DNA of 64,000 nucleotides from the NCBI RefSeq assembly GCF_003325355.1, contig NZ_CP030850.1:6461001-6525000 (forward strand), read 5' to 3'. A program made the position numbers and the translations under genes. A model generated the notes under the pieces. The model ran no database searches and was not told the origin of the DNA. It saw only the letters and a program-made list of their open reading frames with translations. The stretch comes from Runella rosea (GTDB lineage: Bacteria; Bacteroidota; Bacteroidia; Cytophagales; Spirosomataceae). Shown here piece after piece: positions 9,424 through 18,741 of the stretch (position 1 is the first letter of the stretch; every line of letters begins with the position of its first letter).

Positions 9424-10443
9424 TTAATCCATAATAAAAGGATAGTCTTCCTGAACGTACACATCTTTGAAAATCTCGGATGCATCAGGCCAAGGAGACT
9501 CTTCCGAAAACTTCACGGCGTCTTCTACTTGCTGCTTGATTTTGGCATCAATAGCGGCCAATTCTTCTTCCGTAGCTATACCGTTAGTCAGGATTGTAGA
9601 CTTTACCATTTCGATAGGGTCGCGTTTTTTGTATTCTTCGACCTCCTCTTTGGTGCGGTATTTTTGCGGGTCAGACATGGAGTGACCACGGTAACGATAA
9701 GTTTTGAATTCAAGAAAGGTTGGACCCTGTCCGCTGCGGGCACGTTCTGCTGCGCGGCTAACGGCCTCATGTACGGCTTCTACGTCCATTCCATCGACTG
9801 GCTCCGAAGGCATATCGTAGGCTTCGCCAATGGTGTAAAGGTCGGTGACGTTGGAGGTCCGGTTGACCGACGTTCCCATGGCATATCCGTTATTTTCTAC
9901 GACAAAAATAACGGGCAGTTTCCACGTCATGGCCATGTTAAACGCCTCGTGCAAAGCACCTTGACGCACGGCTCCGTCGCCAAAAAGACAGATGCAAAGG
10001 TTGGTGGTTTTGTTGTATTTTTCGGCAAATGCAATTCCAGCTCCTAATGGGATTTGCGCGCCCACGATACCGTGTCCGCCCACGAAATTATGCTCTTTAT
10101 CAAAAATGTGCATTGAACCGCCTTTTCCTTTGGTCGTACCCGTCGCTTTTCCGAAAAGCTCGGCCATAATGGCGTTGGGGTCAGTGCCGAGTGCCAACGG
10201 AATACCGTGGTCACGGTACGCGGTGATCCATTTGTCATCTTTAGTCAATGCACTTACTCCGCCCGACGAACACGCCTCCTGACCAATGTACAGGTGACAA
10301 AAGCCGCGTATTTTTTGCTGACCGTAGAGTTGCCCTGCTTTTTCTTCAAACTTACGCTGAAGTTGCATTGACTCATACCAGTACATATATCGTTCTTTGG
10401 GATGGGTAATTTTTGCGGGTGTCGCTTTGGTTTTGGTTGCCAT
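9424..10443 (-). CDS. pdhA: Pyruvate dehydrogenase E1 component, alpha subunit
   Basis: 339 residues, the usual length for the alpha chain of a heterotetrameric E1. The thiamine-diphosphate motif starts at GDG (155-157) and ends at ENN (183-185). The family loop YRYRGHSMSDPQKYR is near 246-260. With a beta chain the enzyme decarboxylates pyruvate and passes the acetyl group to E2 lipoate. No pdhB or E2 gene is adjacent, which is common in this phylum. The gene has its own terminator. A branched-chain 2-oxoacid E1 alpha is the main alternative, but the sequence reads as the pyruvate type. Confidence 0.93.
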   Translation of the reverse strand: MATKTKATPAKITHPKERYMYWYESMQLQRKFEEKAGQLYGQQKIRGFCHLYIGQEACSSGGVSALTKDDKWITAYRDHGIPLALGTDPNAIMAELFGKATGTTKGKGGSMHIFDKEHNFVGGHGIVGAQIPLGAGIAFAEKYNKTTNLCICLFGDGAVRQGALHEAFNMAMTWKLPVIFVVENNGYAMGTSVNRTSNVTDLYTIGEAYDMPSEPVDGMDVEAVHEAVSRAAERARSGQGPTFLEFKTYRYRGHSMSDPQKYRTKEEVEEYKKRDPIEMVKSTILTNGIATEEELAAIDAKIKQQVEDAVKFSEESPWPDASEIFKDVYVQEDYPFIMD

Positions 10444-10500
10444 TTTTTATAAAAAATAAAGTTTATCGGTCAACTATGAACTGAGAACTGTTGACTATTT

Positions 10501-10508
10501 TATCTTTG
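10501..10508 (+). promoter_or_regulatory. -7 element of recF
   Basis: TATCTTTG is an exact TAnnTTTG match 29 nt before the recF ATG. No TTG lies at the ideal -33 distance. Just upstream is a small dyad, GTCAAC/GTTGAC (about 10469-10494). Confidence 0.5.
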
Positions 10509-10537
10509 CCCCGCGAAAATAAGCATAAAACCAATTA

Positions 10538-11632
10538 ATGCCACAGCTACACTTAGAAAAACTCCATTTGACGTACTTCAAGAATTATGAAGAGGGGCGT
10601 TTTGAGTTTAGTCCCGGGCTCAATTGTATCGTAGGGGAGAACGGAAGCGGTAAAACCAACCTGCTTGATGCCGTCTATTGGCTGGGGTTGACCAAGAGTG
10701 CATTTCAGGTACAGGATGCGTTTAGTATTCAGCACAACGCTGATTTTATGCTCATTGACGGCATTTTTAAGAAAGACGCCCGCGAAATACAAGTTACTTG
10801 TAGTCTGCAACGGGGTCAACGGAAAGTGTTGCTGTCGGATAAAAAACCGTACGAGCGCATTAGCGACCACATCGGGGAGTTTCCAGTTGTCTTGGTTGCG
10901 CCGAATGATACCGATTTAGTGCGGGAGGGAAGTGAAGAGCGGCGGCGTTTTTTTGACGGTGTGCTGTCGCAATTGGACCAATTGTATTTACAGGATTTAC
11001 TTCAATATAACAAACTGCTGGCGCAGCGAAACAGCCTCCTTAAGATTTTTTTTGAGCGTCATTACGTAGATGATTTATTATTGGATACGTACGATGAATC
11101 ACTTATTTCCCTCGCCAATCGAATTTTTGACCGTCGTCAGCGATTTTTGGTTGATTTTGAGCCTTTGGTACAGCGTTATTACGGTTTTTTGGGCGAAAGC
11201 CGGGAAATGGTGGCGGTGAAATACGAATCCGAAATGGAAGATTTGGCGTTTAGAGAGAACTTCCGGCGTCATCGTCAGCGGGATTTGCAAATGCAGCGTA
11301 CGTTCATGGGCGCTCATAAAGATGATTTTCGGTTTGAAATGGGGGAGGTTGCCCTGAAAAAATTTGGTTCGCAAGGGCAACAGAAGTCGTTTGTATTGGC
11401 GTTGAAATTAGCCCAGTTTGAACTGCTTTCGGTCGAGAAAGAAATGAAGCCGTTGCTGCTGTTGGATGACATCTTCGATAAGTTGGACGACCGCCGCATC
11501 CAAAAATTAATCCAGCTCATTGAAAATGAGTCATTCGGACAGGTGTTTTTGACGGATGCACGCCCTGAGCGAACGCGTGAACTGCTTAGAGGGGTGAAGG
11601 TGGACGTGAAATTTTTTGTAACTGATATTTAG
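10538..11632 (+). CDS. recF: DNA replication and repair protein RecF
   Basis: 364 residues, the standard RecF length. The Walker A motif GENGSGKT is at 33-40, the ABC-type signature region GSQGQQKSFVLALKLAQ near 286-302, and Walker B LLLLDDIFDKLD near 308-319. RecF is an SMC-like ATPase that loads RecA at gapped DNA with RecO and RecR. In many bacteria it sits with dnaA, dnaN and gyrB, but here it stands between pdhA and an exported protein, as is usual for Bacteroidota. The next gene starts 42 nt downstream, so read-through is possible. Confidence 0.96.
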   Translation: MPQLHLEKLHLTYFKNYEEGRFEFSPGLNCIVGENGSGKTNLLDAVYWLGLTKSAFQVQDAFSIQHNADFMLIDGIFKKDAREIQVTCSLQRGQRKVLLSDKKPYERISDHIGEFPVVLVAPNDTDLVREGSEERRRFFDGVLSQLDQLYLQDLLQYNKLLAQRNSLLKIFFERHYVDDLLLDTYDESLISLANRIFDRRQRFLVDFEPLVQRYYGFLGESREMVAVKYESEMEDLAFRENFRRHRQRDLQMQRTFMGAHKDDFRFEMGEVALKKFGSQGQQKSFVLALKLAQFELLSVEKEMKPLLLLDDIFDKLDDRRIQKLIQLIENESFGQVFLTDARPERTRELLRGVKVDVKFFVTDI

Positions 11633-11674
11633 AGCATAACCTGATTCTAAGCGGTAGCAATGAAACCAATCAAT

Positions 11675-12880
11675 ATGAAAAAGTATGTTGTATTTTTACT
11701 TCTGATGGCTGGTCTAGGAATGGTCTCTGGTGATTCCCTTGCCCAAACACTCCCTAAGAATCTTCTTATTTATTATGGGTACCCATCGCTTATCAACGGA
11801 GCGGCGGGCGACTTAATGGCGGCGAGCAATACTTTTATGCAATACCAATACGTAGTGCTAGGCGAGGGCTTGGAGCAATCAGGGCATGGAGACCATATCA
11901 ATACTAAGACCATCATCGCCAACATTAAAAGCAATGTAAAAGTATTTGGCTATATCTGGTTGGGAAGGCATATTGCTGGCAGGACTCCTTGGACCAATGC
12001 CGAGATACGTACCCATGTAGACCTCTGGAAAGCGATGGGCGTACAAGGCATTTTTTTAGATGACTACGGATACGCCCAAAATGTGACTCGTGCTAGGCAA
12101 GACAGTGCGGTGCGATATATTCATGCACAGGGTTTGAACGCTTTTGTCAACACGGGTGACATTGAGGAAGTGTTTGGCAGTACGATAAACCAGGTATATA
12201 ATCCGATTGGGATGGGATCCCCGGTGGATTATCGAGATTTTTACCTCTGGGAAAGTTACGTGGTTATCAATGGCCGTTTCTATGGTAAATACCTGACTTT
12301 TAGTGAATGGGAGTTCTGGCGTGTCAAATCAGAAAATCTACGAGCGTACCAAAATTCATTGGCGTTCAAAACGATGTCGATTACTACTCCCGATTTCAAC
12401 GGTACTTTCAACGCCAATCAATGGAACTTTACTTGGTATACGGCTTGGTTGCAGGGGCACGAGGCGACGGGTTGGGGGGAGGGGAATTATTCGGCAAGTG
12501 CGCCATCGGCCAATTTGGCTCCCTTCAGAGCGCGCCCTACGATAGCAAATCCTGGTACACAGTTTCTGACGGGGATTCAATCTACGGAAAATCAGTTTTT
12601 TAGATTGACTGATACGGGTAAGATATGGGCTGATACCACCTCCAAAACTGCGGGATTTATTCCGCCTGTTGTATGCCAGAGTACAGCTTCGGGTTTATGG
12701 AACAACGCCGCTATTTGGAGTTGTGGGCATGTGCCCTATCCTTATGATGATGTACTTATCAAAACACCACACATCATTGCGGTAACTCCTGCGCTGGGGA
12801 AGGTACAATGTCGAAAATTAGAGATTCAACGCGGGGCGGTATTTAATGGAATGGGGGTTTTTGAGGTTATAAATCGTTAA
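11675..12880 (+). CDS. Exported TIM-barrel protein, spherulin-4/GH114-like, with C-terminal strand module
   Basis: 401 residues from the ATG at 11675, which directly precedes a signal peptide (MKKYVVFLLLMAG, cut near SLAQ). Residues about 28-215 look like a TIM-barrel glycosidase of the spherulin-4/GH114 kind: LLIYYGYP, then VFGYIWLG, then GIFLDDYGYAQ with acidic residues at a likely strand end. A separate module begins near residue 336 (SGLWNNAAIWSCGHVPYPYDDVLI), the W-rich beta pattern common in Bacteroidota surface proteins. Activity and substrate are not evident. It lies 42 nt after recF and ends at a strong bidirectional terminator. Confidence 0.6.
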   Translation: MKKYVVFLLLMAGLGMVSGDSLAQTLPKNLLIYYGYPSLINGAAGDLMAASNTFMQYQYVVLGEGLEQSGHGDHINTKTIIANIKSNVKVFGYIWLGRHIAGRTPWTNAEIRTHVDLWKAMGVQGIFLDDYGYAQNVTRARQDSAVRYIHAQGLNAFVNTGDIEEVFGSTINQVYNPIGMGSPVDYRDFYLWESYVVINGRFYGKYLTFSEWEFWRVKSENLRAYQNSLAFKTMSITTPDFNGTFNANQWNFTWYTAWLQGHEATGWGEGNYSASAPSANLAPFRARPTIANPGTQFLTGIQSTENQFFRLTDTGKIWADTTSKTAGFIPPVVCQSTASGLWNNAAIWSCGHVPYPYDDVLIKTPHIIAVTPALGKVQCRKLEIQRGAVFNGMGVFEVINR

Positions 12881-12905
12881 TTATAAGCTACTTTGGTTTT
12901 ATTGT

Positions 12906-12962
12906 AAATTTTCAACACAGAAGGGGCTTCATTCATTGAGGCCCCTTCTGTGTTGAAAATTT
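12906..12962. terminator. Bidirectional terminator
   Basis: Perfect 22-bp inverted repeat (arms begin AAATTTTCAACACAG and end AAGGGGC, 13-nt loop). It serves the exported protein gene on the plus strand and the acyltransferase gene on the minus strand, whose stop codon (12961-12963) overlaps the right arm. Confidence 0.9.
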
Positions 12963-13593
12963 AGACCTTCTTAGCAGGATTTCCAAACACCCGACTTCCC
13001 GAAGGTACATTTTCCACTACAACCGAACCTGCACCTACACTGGCTCCTTTGCCGATTTTTACGCCCGAAATAACCGTAACTCCTGATCCGATAAAGGCAT
13101 CCTGGTCAATCACTACGCCACTTCCAATGATGCTTCCGGCGCCGATATTAACGTAGTCGCCCAAGATGGCGTCGTGCTCAATAACGACGCCAGTGTGCAA
13201 AATAGAATGGTGGCCGAGTACTACTTTGGAGCTGATGGCTACGCGGGCACCAATCAAATTTCCGTGGCCGATTAGGGCAAAAGTAGAGATGATGGCCGTA
13301 TCATGAATGGCATTGACGGGCATAATGCTGCGTCGTTCGTTGAGCATTTCGACGAGGTCGTGCCGTTCGGCACGCGCTTCGATAGCGACAAATGCCTCAC
13401 ACTTTTTGCCGATGAGTTTTAAAAATCCGTCGTCGTCGGTACTTCCCAAAACGGTGTATTCACCAATTTGGGTGTTGTGTAAATTAGGGTCATCGTCCAG
13501 TAAGCCATACACTACTACGTTATTGCGCTGAAAAATATCTAATGCAACTACTCCTAAACCTTTTGCCCCAAAAATCAATACTGGGTTTTCCAT
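12961..13593 (-). CDS. NeuD/PglD-family sugar O- or N-acyltransferase
   Basis: 210 residues. The N-terminal Rossmann-like PglD_N domain (PVLIFGAKGLGVVALDIF, residues 4-21) is followed by a left-handed beta-helix of hexapeptide repeats from about 90 to 200 (IGHGNLIGARVAI, LGDYVNIGAGSIIGS). The ending GSRVFGNPAKKV is typical. Such enzymes transfer acetyl groups from acetyl-CoA to sialic acid-like or UDP-amino sugars for surface glycans. Glycan-assembly genes are not adjacent, so the acceptor cannot be inferred. Confidence 0.85.
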   Translation of the reverse strand: MENPVLIFGAKGLGVVALDIFQRNNVVVYGLLDDDPNLHNTQIGEYTVLGSTDDDGFLKLIGKKCEAFVAIEARAERHDLVEMLNERRSIMPVNAIHDTAIISTFALIGHGNLIGARVAISSKVVLGHHSILHTGVVIEHDAILGDYVNIGAGSIIGSGVVIDQDAFIGSGVTVISGVKIGKGASVGAGSVVVENVPSGSRVFGNPAKKV

Positions 13594-13864
13594 GGATGTA
13601 TACGGTTTTGCTGATAAAATTTTGATTTATCTTTAATGACTATTTTGTTTTTAAAGTTCCTCTAAATGTACTGAACTACCAAATCGTCATGGATTATTAA
13701 TATGTAACCAATAATGTGATTGTGCTGAATATCAGTAGATTAGTAAATGATGTTTTGAGTAGATTATTCTTTATTACTCAAATGTTATTGCACACAAAAA
13801 AAAATATTAAAAAGGTAAATTGCTGATAATGAATAAGTAATGGATTAGTGCTTTTTTTGAGTAC

Positions 13865-14683
13865 ATGAAAAGCAAGATCCATTTTCGCACAATCGTCATT
13901 TCGGACCTGCACTTGGGTACGAAAGGCTCCAAAGCCAAAGAAGTCACTAATTTCCTAAAACAATATAAATGCCGAAAGTTGATTCTCAACGGCGATATCA
14001 TTGATGGATGGCAATTAAGAAAATACGGGGCTTGGAAGAAAAAACACACCGCATTTTTTAAGACAGTTCTGAAAATGATGGATGATTATGACACGAAGGT
14101 AATTTATCTGCGTGGTAATCACGACGATTTTTTAGACCGTATCAGGCCGCTTCGATTAGGGAAGCAGTTTCAGATTCGAAAAGATTATATTCTTAAATCG
14201 GGTACCAAGCGTTTCTACATCACCCACGGGGATGTTTTTGACAGCATCACTACTAATCTAAAATGGTTGGCTTACTTGGGCGATATGGGCTATACATTTC
14301 TGCTTTGGGTCAATAAACTCTATAATCATTATCGCTCGTGGCAGGGACTTCCTTATTACTCATTGTCGCAGGTAATTAAGCAACGGGTAAAGGCGGCGGT
14401 CAGTTATATTTCTGATTTTGAAGAAAAGCTAACCGAACTAGCCCGTTCACAGAATTGTGATGGAATCATCTGCGGACACATTCACCAACCTGCGATTCGC
14501 CAAATAGACGGATTGATTTACATGAATTCGGGGGATTGGGTGGAATCGTTGAGTGCTTTAGTGGAAGACCACGATGGAAACTGGAGTTTAATGTTTTACA
14601 ACGAACAGGAAGTGAAAAGCGCTTCGGAACCAACCATCTCGGAGTTTTTTGGTCGTAAAGAACGGCTGGCTAAAGTCAGTTAA
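13865..14683 (+). CDS. UDP-2,3-diacylglucosamine diphosphatase-like metallophosphoesterase
   Basis: 272 residues with all calcineurin-type metal motifs: SDLHLG (13-18), GDIIDGW, GNHDD, THGD and CGHIHQP. The long insert with hydrophobic LAYLGDMGYTFLLWVNKLY matches the LpxH-like (COG2908) branch that removes UMP from UDP-2,3-diacylglucosamine in lipid A synthesis at the inner membrane. Other members of this branch have unknown substrates, so the exact reaction is inferred. Its TAA at 14681-14683 abuts the stop of the convergent LysM gene with no gap. The 271-nt region upstream (13594-13864) is AT-rich and shows no gene or convincing promoter. Confidence 0.82.
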   Translation: MKSKIHFRTIVISDLHLGTKGSKAKEVTNFLKQYKCRKLILNGDIIDGWQLRKYGAWKKKHTAFFKTVLKMMDDYDTKVIYLRGNHDDFLDRIRPLRLGKQFQIRKDYILKSGTKRFYITHGDVFDSITTNLKWLAYLGDMGYTFLLWVNKLYNHYRSWQGLPYYSLSQVIKQRVKAAVSYISDFEEKLTELARSQNCDGIICGHIHQPAIRQIDGLIYMNSGDWVESLSALVEDHDGNWSLMFYNEQEVKSASEPTISEFFGRKERLAKVS

Positions 14684-15394
14684 CTATTTCTTTTCTGGAA
14701 ATGGAATAATGAGTTTTTCGCCCCGTTCGGTAAAGTTCTTAGTCTTCTTATTAGCAGCCATCAGTTGTTCTACCGTTACGCCATATTTCTCGGCTACGAC
14801 CCGCAAAATATCGCCAGGCCCAACCGTATGAACGGCCTGAACGCGAACCTTAATGCGCGTTACCCCTGATTTTACATCAGCACTTTCATCTTTTATGACT
14901 GGGTTGAGCCCTTTTAGGGTTCCGCTTTTTAGATTGTACCGATTGGCGATGCCGTAAAATGTCTCACCACTCTGAACGGTGTGCGTAATTTCCACTCCTC
15001 CAGGATCGACTGCGACAGGTTTAGGTTTTTCGGGGGCTTTTTCTTCGGGCTTTTTAGTTTCTTCCTCGTCGGCAGGGCGAGGGGTGGGAGTTACCGTTTC
15101 TTCTTCTTTGGGAGAATCGTTTGTTTTCTCTTCTGTTGTACTGCTGGTTGTTTCTTTTGAAGATTGAGGCACCGTCGACAACTGGTCGTTTTCGTTAGGT
15201 ATGGGCTGTAATTCCCGACCTGTGGTGTCCAATGGGGTATTAAGAAGTTGATCTACATCGGCAGCGTCGTCGGCAATATATTCATAACCAACGTACAATA
15301 ATCCGGCAATCATCAAAACCAAAACGCCTAATGAAAGATAAGGCAACTTTGATGATTCTTCAGGGCGACGATTTCTATTTTCGTTCTCTGACAT
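14684..15394 (-). CDS. Membrane-anchored double LysM protein
   Basis: 236 residues. A short cytoplasmic N-terminus, one transmembrane helix (about 19-41; YLSLGVLVLMIAGLLYVGY), a Thr/Pro/Glu/Lys-rich linker (about 60-125), then two LysM repeats starting ITHTVQSGETFYGIANRYN and VHTVGPGDILRVVAEKYG. LysM domains bind peptidoglycan, so the protein probably tethers the inner membrane to the wall or senses it. No catalytic domain is present. purE lies upstream on the same strand, 129 nt away. Its stop codon touches that of the LpxH-like gene. Confidence 0.85.
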   Translation of the reverse strand: MSENENRNRRPEESSKLPYLSLGVLVLMIAGLLYVGYEYIADDAADVDQLLNTPLDTTGRELQPIPNENDQLSTVPQSSKETTSSTTEEKTNDSPKEEETVTPTPRPADEEETKKPEEKAPEKPKPVAVDPGGVEITHTVQSGETFYGIANRYNLKSGTLKGLNPVIKDESADVKSGVTRIKVRVQAVHTVGPGDILRVVAEKYGVTVEQLMAANKKTKNFTERGEKLIIPFPEKK

Positions 15395-15523
15395 TTGATT
15401 TTGTGGTGTTTTAGTCGATTTCCAAAGTGTAAAGGTTGTACTTTATAGCCATAAAACCCCAGCTTGGTAAAATCTAATTCAAAATAGGTGAAAATTTTGT
15501 GCCTTACAATGATGCCCCTTATT

Positions 15524-16018
15524 TTATTTGATGGCGTTCATTTTTTGGGCTTCTAGGCTCATTTCGGCTACTTTTACTTTGAGGTCTTCTTTGTATTGCT
15601 CAAGTTTCGTACCAACTGTTGTATCTGACGTACCAATAATTTGCGCAGCTAAAATGCCAGCGTTCCGTGCCCCGTTGAGGGCCACGGTGGCAACTGGTAC
15701 ACCCGACGGCATTTGTAAAATCGAAAGAACAGAGTCCCATCCATCTATTGAGTTACTGCTTTTGACTGGGACGCCAATCACGGGCAGAGTAGTTAAGGAA
15801 GCAATCATCCCCGGCAAATGGGCGGCTCCGCCTGCCCCAGCGATGATTACTTTCAAACCCCGGAGGCGGGCATTTTTGCCATAATCAACCATTTTTTCGG
15901 GAGTACGATGGGCAGAAACGATGTCTATCTCAAAATCAATCCCAAACTCTTTTAAAATATCGATAGCTTCCTGCATTACTTTTAGATCTGAAATGCTACC
16001 CATTATTATTCCTACCAT
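15524..16018 (-). CDS. purE: N5-carboxyaminoimidazole ribonucleotide mutase (class I PurE)
   Basis: 164 residues, the standard class I length. Signature segments are GSISDLKVM near the N-terminus, SAHRTPEKM (CO2/ribotide site), GAGGAAHLPGM and LPVIGVPV. It interconverts N5-CAIR and CAIR in purine synthesis. Class I PurE needs PurK, which is not in the window, so the two are unlinked or the gene is read alone. The ATG at 16018 has an imperfect -7 (AACCTTTG) upstream. Confidence 0.95.
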   Translation of the reverse strand: MVGIIMGSISDLKVMQEAIDILKEFGIDFEIDIVSAHRTPEKMVDYGKNARLRGLKVIIAGAGGAAHLPGMIASLTTLPVIGVPVKSSNSIDGWDSVLSILQMPSGVPVATVALNGARNAGILAAQIIGTSDTTVGTKLEQYKEDLKVKVAEMSLEAQKMNAIK

Positions 16019-16135
16019 GTTATTTTCGTCGGTATTTTAGCTTATTATACAAAGGTTCGTTGACTTTATCAACTTTGACGTGTTAAATATGTATTGTTTT
16101 TACGTAAATTGCCGCACAAAAATAGTATTTTTCTA

Positions 16136-17047
16136 ATGACTAACGAATTAGAACAAGCGTTAATACAACTGACGACACCATTTTATGCTTTGCTAATTGG
16201 ATTAGAAGCTTTAGCGAGTCATTGGCAACACCGTCAGAATTATACTTGGCGTGATACGCTTACAAATTTTTTGTTGATGCTTTTTAACGGTGGAATTGAT
16301 TTGGCTTTCCGTGCCATTTACGTCGTTATTCTAGTTTGGTTTTATCAATATCACGTTACCGAAATTACCAACGTTTATGGATATTGGTTATTGCTGTTTT
16401 TGGCCGAAGATTTCCTTTTTTACGTATTGCACGTGGTAGACCATTATTGTCGTTTGTTTTGGGCCGTTCATGTTACCCATCATTCTTCTGAGTATTTTAA
16501 TCTCACTACTGGTTTTCGTTCTTCGGTATTCCAACCCTTGTATCGGTTTGTTTATTTTATTCCACTCGTCTTGCTAGGTTTTCGTCCTGCCGATATCATA
16601 TTGATGTATGCCATTACGCAAATATACGGCATTATTGTACATACCAATTATGTCGGAAAATTAGGCGTTTTGGAATATATTTTGGTTACGCCTTCTCATC
16701 ACCGGGTGCACCATGCCTCAAATGTTGAATATTTAGACAAGAACATGGGAATGTGCCTCATCATTTGGGATAGAATATTCGGGACTTTTCAGGAGGAAGA
16801 AGCAAGTATTTCTTTAAAATATGGATTGACTACGCCCCTTGCCCAACGGGGGATTGGTCACACTGTTTTTCATGAATGGAAAGCCATCTTTGAGGATTTG
16901 AAGCGTGATGTAGATTTGAAAACAAAGATTAAGTACGTGCTCAACCCACCAGGATGGTCGCATGATGGAAGCACTAAAACCAGTGATCAATTGCGAGAGA
17001 ATATTATTTCTATTGAGAAACCTACTGAAGAAAAATGCGCGTATTAA
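16136..17047 (+). CDS. Sterol desaturase / fatty-acid hydroxylase family membrane protein
   Basis: 303 residues from the ATG at 16136 (MTNELEQAL); an earlier in-frame ATG at 16094 adds an unlikely leader. The family's di-iron His clusters are intact: HVVDHYCRLFWAVHVTHH, an HTN motif, and PSHHRVHH, between several transmembrane helices. Relatives include sterol C5-desaturase and alkylglycerol monooxygenase; the lipid oxidised here is unknown. Its last 13 nt overlap the start of the next gene in another frame, which points to translational coupling with that membrane protein. Confidence 0.88.
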   Translation: MTNELEQALIQLTTPFYALLIGLEALASHWQHRQNYTWRDTLTNFLLMLFNGGIDLAFRAIYVVILVWFYQYHVTEITNVYGYWLLLFLAEDFLFYVLHVVDHYCRLFWAVHVTHHSSEYFNLTTGFRSSVFQPLYRFVYFIPLVLLGFRPADIILMYAITQIYGIIVHTNYVGKLGVLEYILVTPSHHRVHHASNVEYLDKNMGMCLIIWDRIFGTFQEEEASISLKYGLTTPLAQRGIGHTVFHEWKAIFEDLKRDVDLKTKIKYVLNPPGWSHDGSTKTSDQLRENIISIEKPTEEKCAY

Positions 17048-18741
17048 ACCTTGTAGTTGGGGTTTTATTGGTTTTGTTAGCTACAACCTTCTTTTGGTTT
17101 ATCTATAGTCTAGCGGTTAATATTCCCTATATTGACGATTACGCCTTTTTTGATTATACCCTACGGCTTATTGATGCCCCAAGTATCGGCGAATTTTGGA
17201 AAGTTTTATGGGCGCAGCATGGCGGCCATCGAATTGTTCTGACGAAGCTATCCTTTCTAATTCAATATCTTTTGACGGGAGAGATAAACTATCGTCAGAA
17301 AATTCTGATTGAAACCTTCTTCATTTGGTCTTTTTTTTGGTTGTTTTGGTATGTATTTCGTAAAAATTCGATCCCTTTTTTCTATTTACTTCCAGTAGGA
17401 TTTATTCTCTTTTCCCCCATCTATTATCAGGATATTTTTTGGAATATGACCGCTTGGCAACATGCTGGATCAACTTTATTAATCACCCTGTGTTTCTATT
17501 TTCTCTGTTTGAGTCGTCGGCATTCTTTTTTGATTGCGTTGCTGTTTGGGGTAATGGTGACCTTTAATAACGGAAATGGATGGCTGAGTTTATTTATTGG
17601 AGGGGGGCTACTACTGTTACAAAAGCGCAATAAAAGAGCCGTGATTTGGTTGATTTTTTGTGCAGTACTTTCGTTGGTTCATTTAACCGACAGCGCTCAG
17701 GAACTGCATGGAACATTCAGCGCCAAGTATTTTTTTCAGACTTTGTGTGTATTTTTAGGTAGTATTTTTTTCTTTGTGAGAGGTAATCAATCCGATAATT
17801 TTTATGGAGGGTTGGGGCTTTTAGGGGCTGGATTGTTGCTTATGATACTGCTCCTATCAGTATATTTAAAACTGGTACGCAATAATAAATTGGCGATAAC
17901 CATTTCGCATAAAATCACCTCTCATGCCATTAATCTGGCTATTTTAGGCCTTACTGCGTGTATGATTTTTACCGCAATCGGGGCGGGTTTATTACGTCAA
18001 TCCAAAGGTTTTGTGGTGTGGCCACATTACATGATTTATTCGGTGTTTACGGCATTGTGTATTTATGCATTGACCATTGTGTTGTTGCCGAATAAATACA
18101 GGATGATGGCTGGTGTTTCAGGGGTTTTGTTCTCTATGTTGATTGAAATTGGCGGAATACTTTTTGCTTTTCCTGATGCAGTCGTTTTCCGAAAACAATT
18201 GATTAGCGACGCGTTTAAATTAAAGAATGAAAAAGTTAATAAAAAACCTTTGACATACATAAATCCAATTTCGATTGGAAAAAGTAGATATTCCGAAATG
18301 GTAGCGCGAGGAATGTATCATCTTCCGCCAACACCACTGGATGAATTGTCAGCTCAGGTATTTGGAGAAATAATTGACACCTCACTGACCCCGAGTGTTG
18401 ATATGCTGCTCCAAATACAAACGGAAACAGGTAGCGGAAGAACGATAGGTTTGTCTAATCAAAAGTTGTTTGCTGGCGAGAGCCACTCGGTATATGTTTT
18501 ATTGAAAAATAAGGAAGAAGTTTACCTGATTGCGCCCAAACCGGGGTTACTGAGTAATAGGCGAACCTTACTAAGGTCGGGGAAGATTTATCAAGACGGT
18601 TTTTCAATTGATTTGTTTAGGACAAATTATACCTCAGGGAATTATCAATTAGGGCTTATTTTGCCAATTGATAAGGGCTTTAGGGTGGTATATACCTCCC
18701 AACAAATTACAATCAAGAACCCTGATCCGGGGAAAGATTAG
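17035..18741 (+). CDS. Polytopic membrane protein, GT-C-like, function unknown
   Basis: 568 residues with about ten predicted membrane segments over the first 390 residues and a soluble C-terminal region of about 180. An early IPYIDDYAFFDY and a following QHGGHRIVLTKL recall the acidic first loop and His/Arg motif of GT-C glycosyltransferases that use lipid-linked sugars; this is a pattern impression, not a family match. The start overlaps the sterol-desaturase-like gene by 13 nt, so both may act on one lipid. Its final 29 nt overlap the convergent LacI gene. Confidence 0.6.
   Translation: MRVLNLVVGVLLVLLATTFFWFIYSLAVNIPYIDDYAFFDYTLRLIDAPSIGEFWKVLWAQHGGHRIVLTKLSFLIQYLLTGEINYRQKILIETFFIWSFFWLFWYVFRKNSIPFFYLLPVGFILFSPIYYQDIFWNMTAWQHAGSTLLITLCFYFLCLSRRHSFLIALLFGVMVTFNNGNGWLSLFIGGGLLLLQKRNKRAVIWLIFCAVLSLVHLTDSAQELHGTFSAKYFFQTLCVFLGSIFFFVRGNQSDNFYGGLGLLGAGLLLMILLLSVYLKLVRNNKLAITISHKITSHAINLAILGLTACMIFTAIGAGLLRQSKGFVVWPHYMIYSVFTALCIYALTIVLLPNKYRMMAGVSGVLFSMLIEIGGILFAFPDAVVFRKQLISDAFKLKNEKVNKKPLTYINPISIGKSRYSEMVARGMYHLPPTPLDELSAQVFGEIIDTSLTPSVDMLLQIQTETGSGRTIGLSNQKLFAGESHSVYVLLKNKEEVYLIAPKPGLLSNRRTLLRSGKIYQDGFSIDLFRTNYTSGNYQLGLILPIDKGFRVVYTSQQITIKNPDPGKD

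Noticed and set aside
17035-18741. The 568-residue membrane protein as O-antigen ligase
   Set aside because: It lacks the large periplasmic loop layout of ligases and has a soluble C-terminal region instead.
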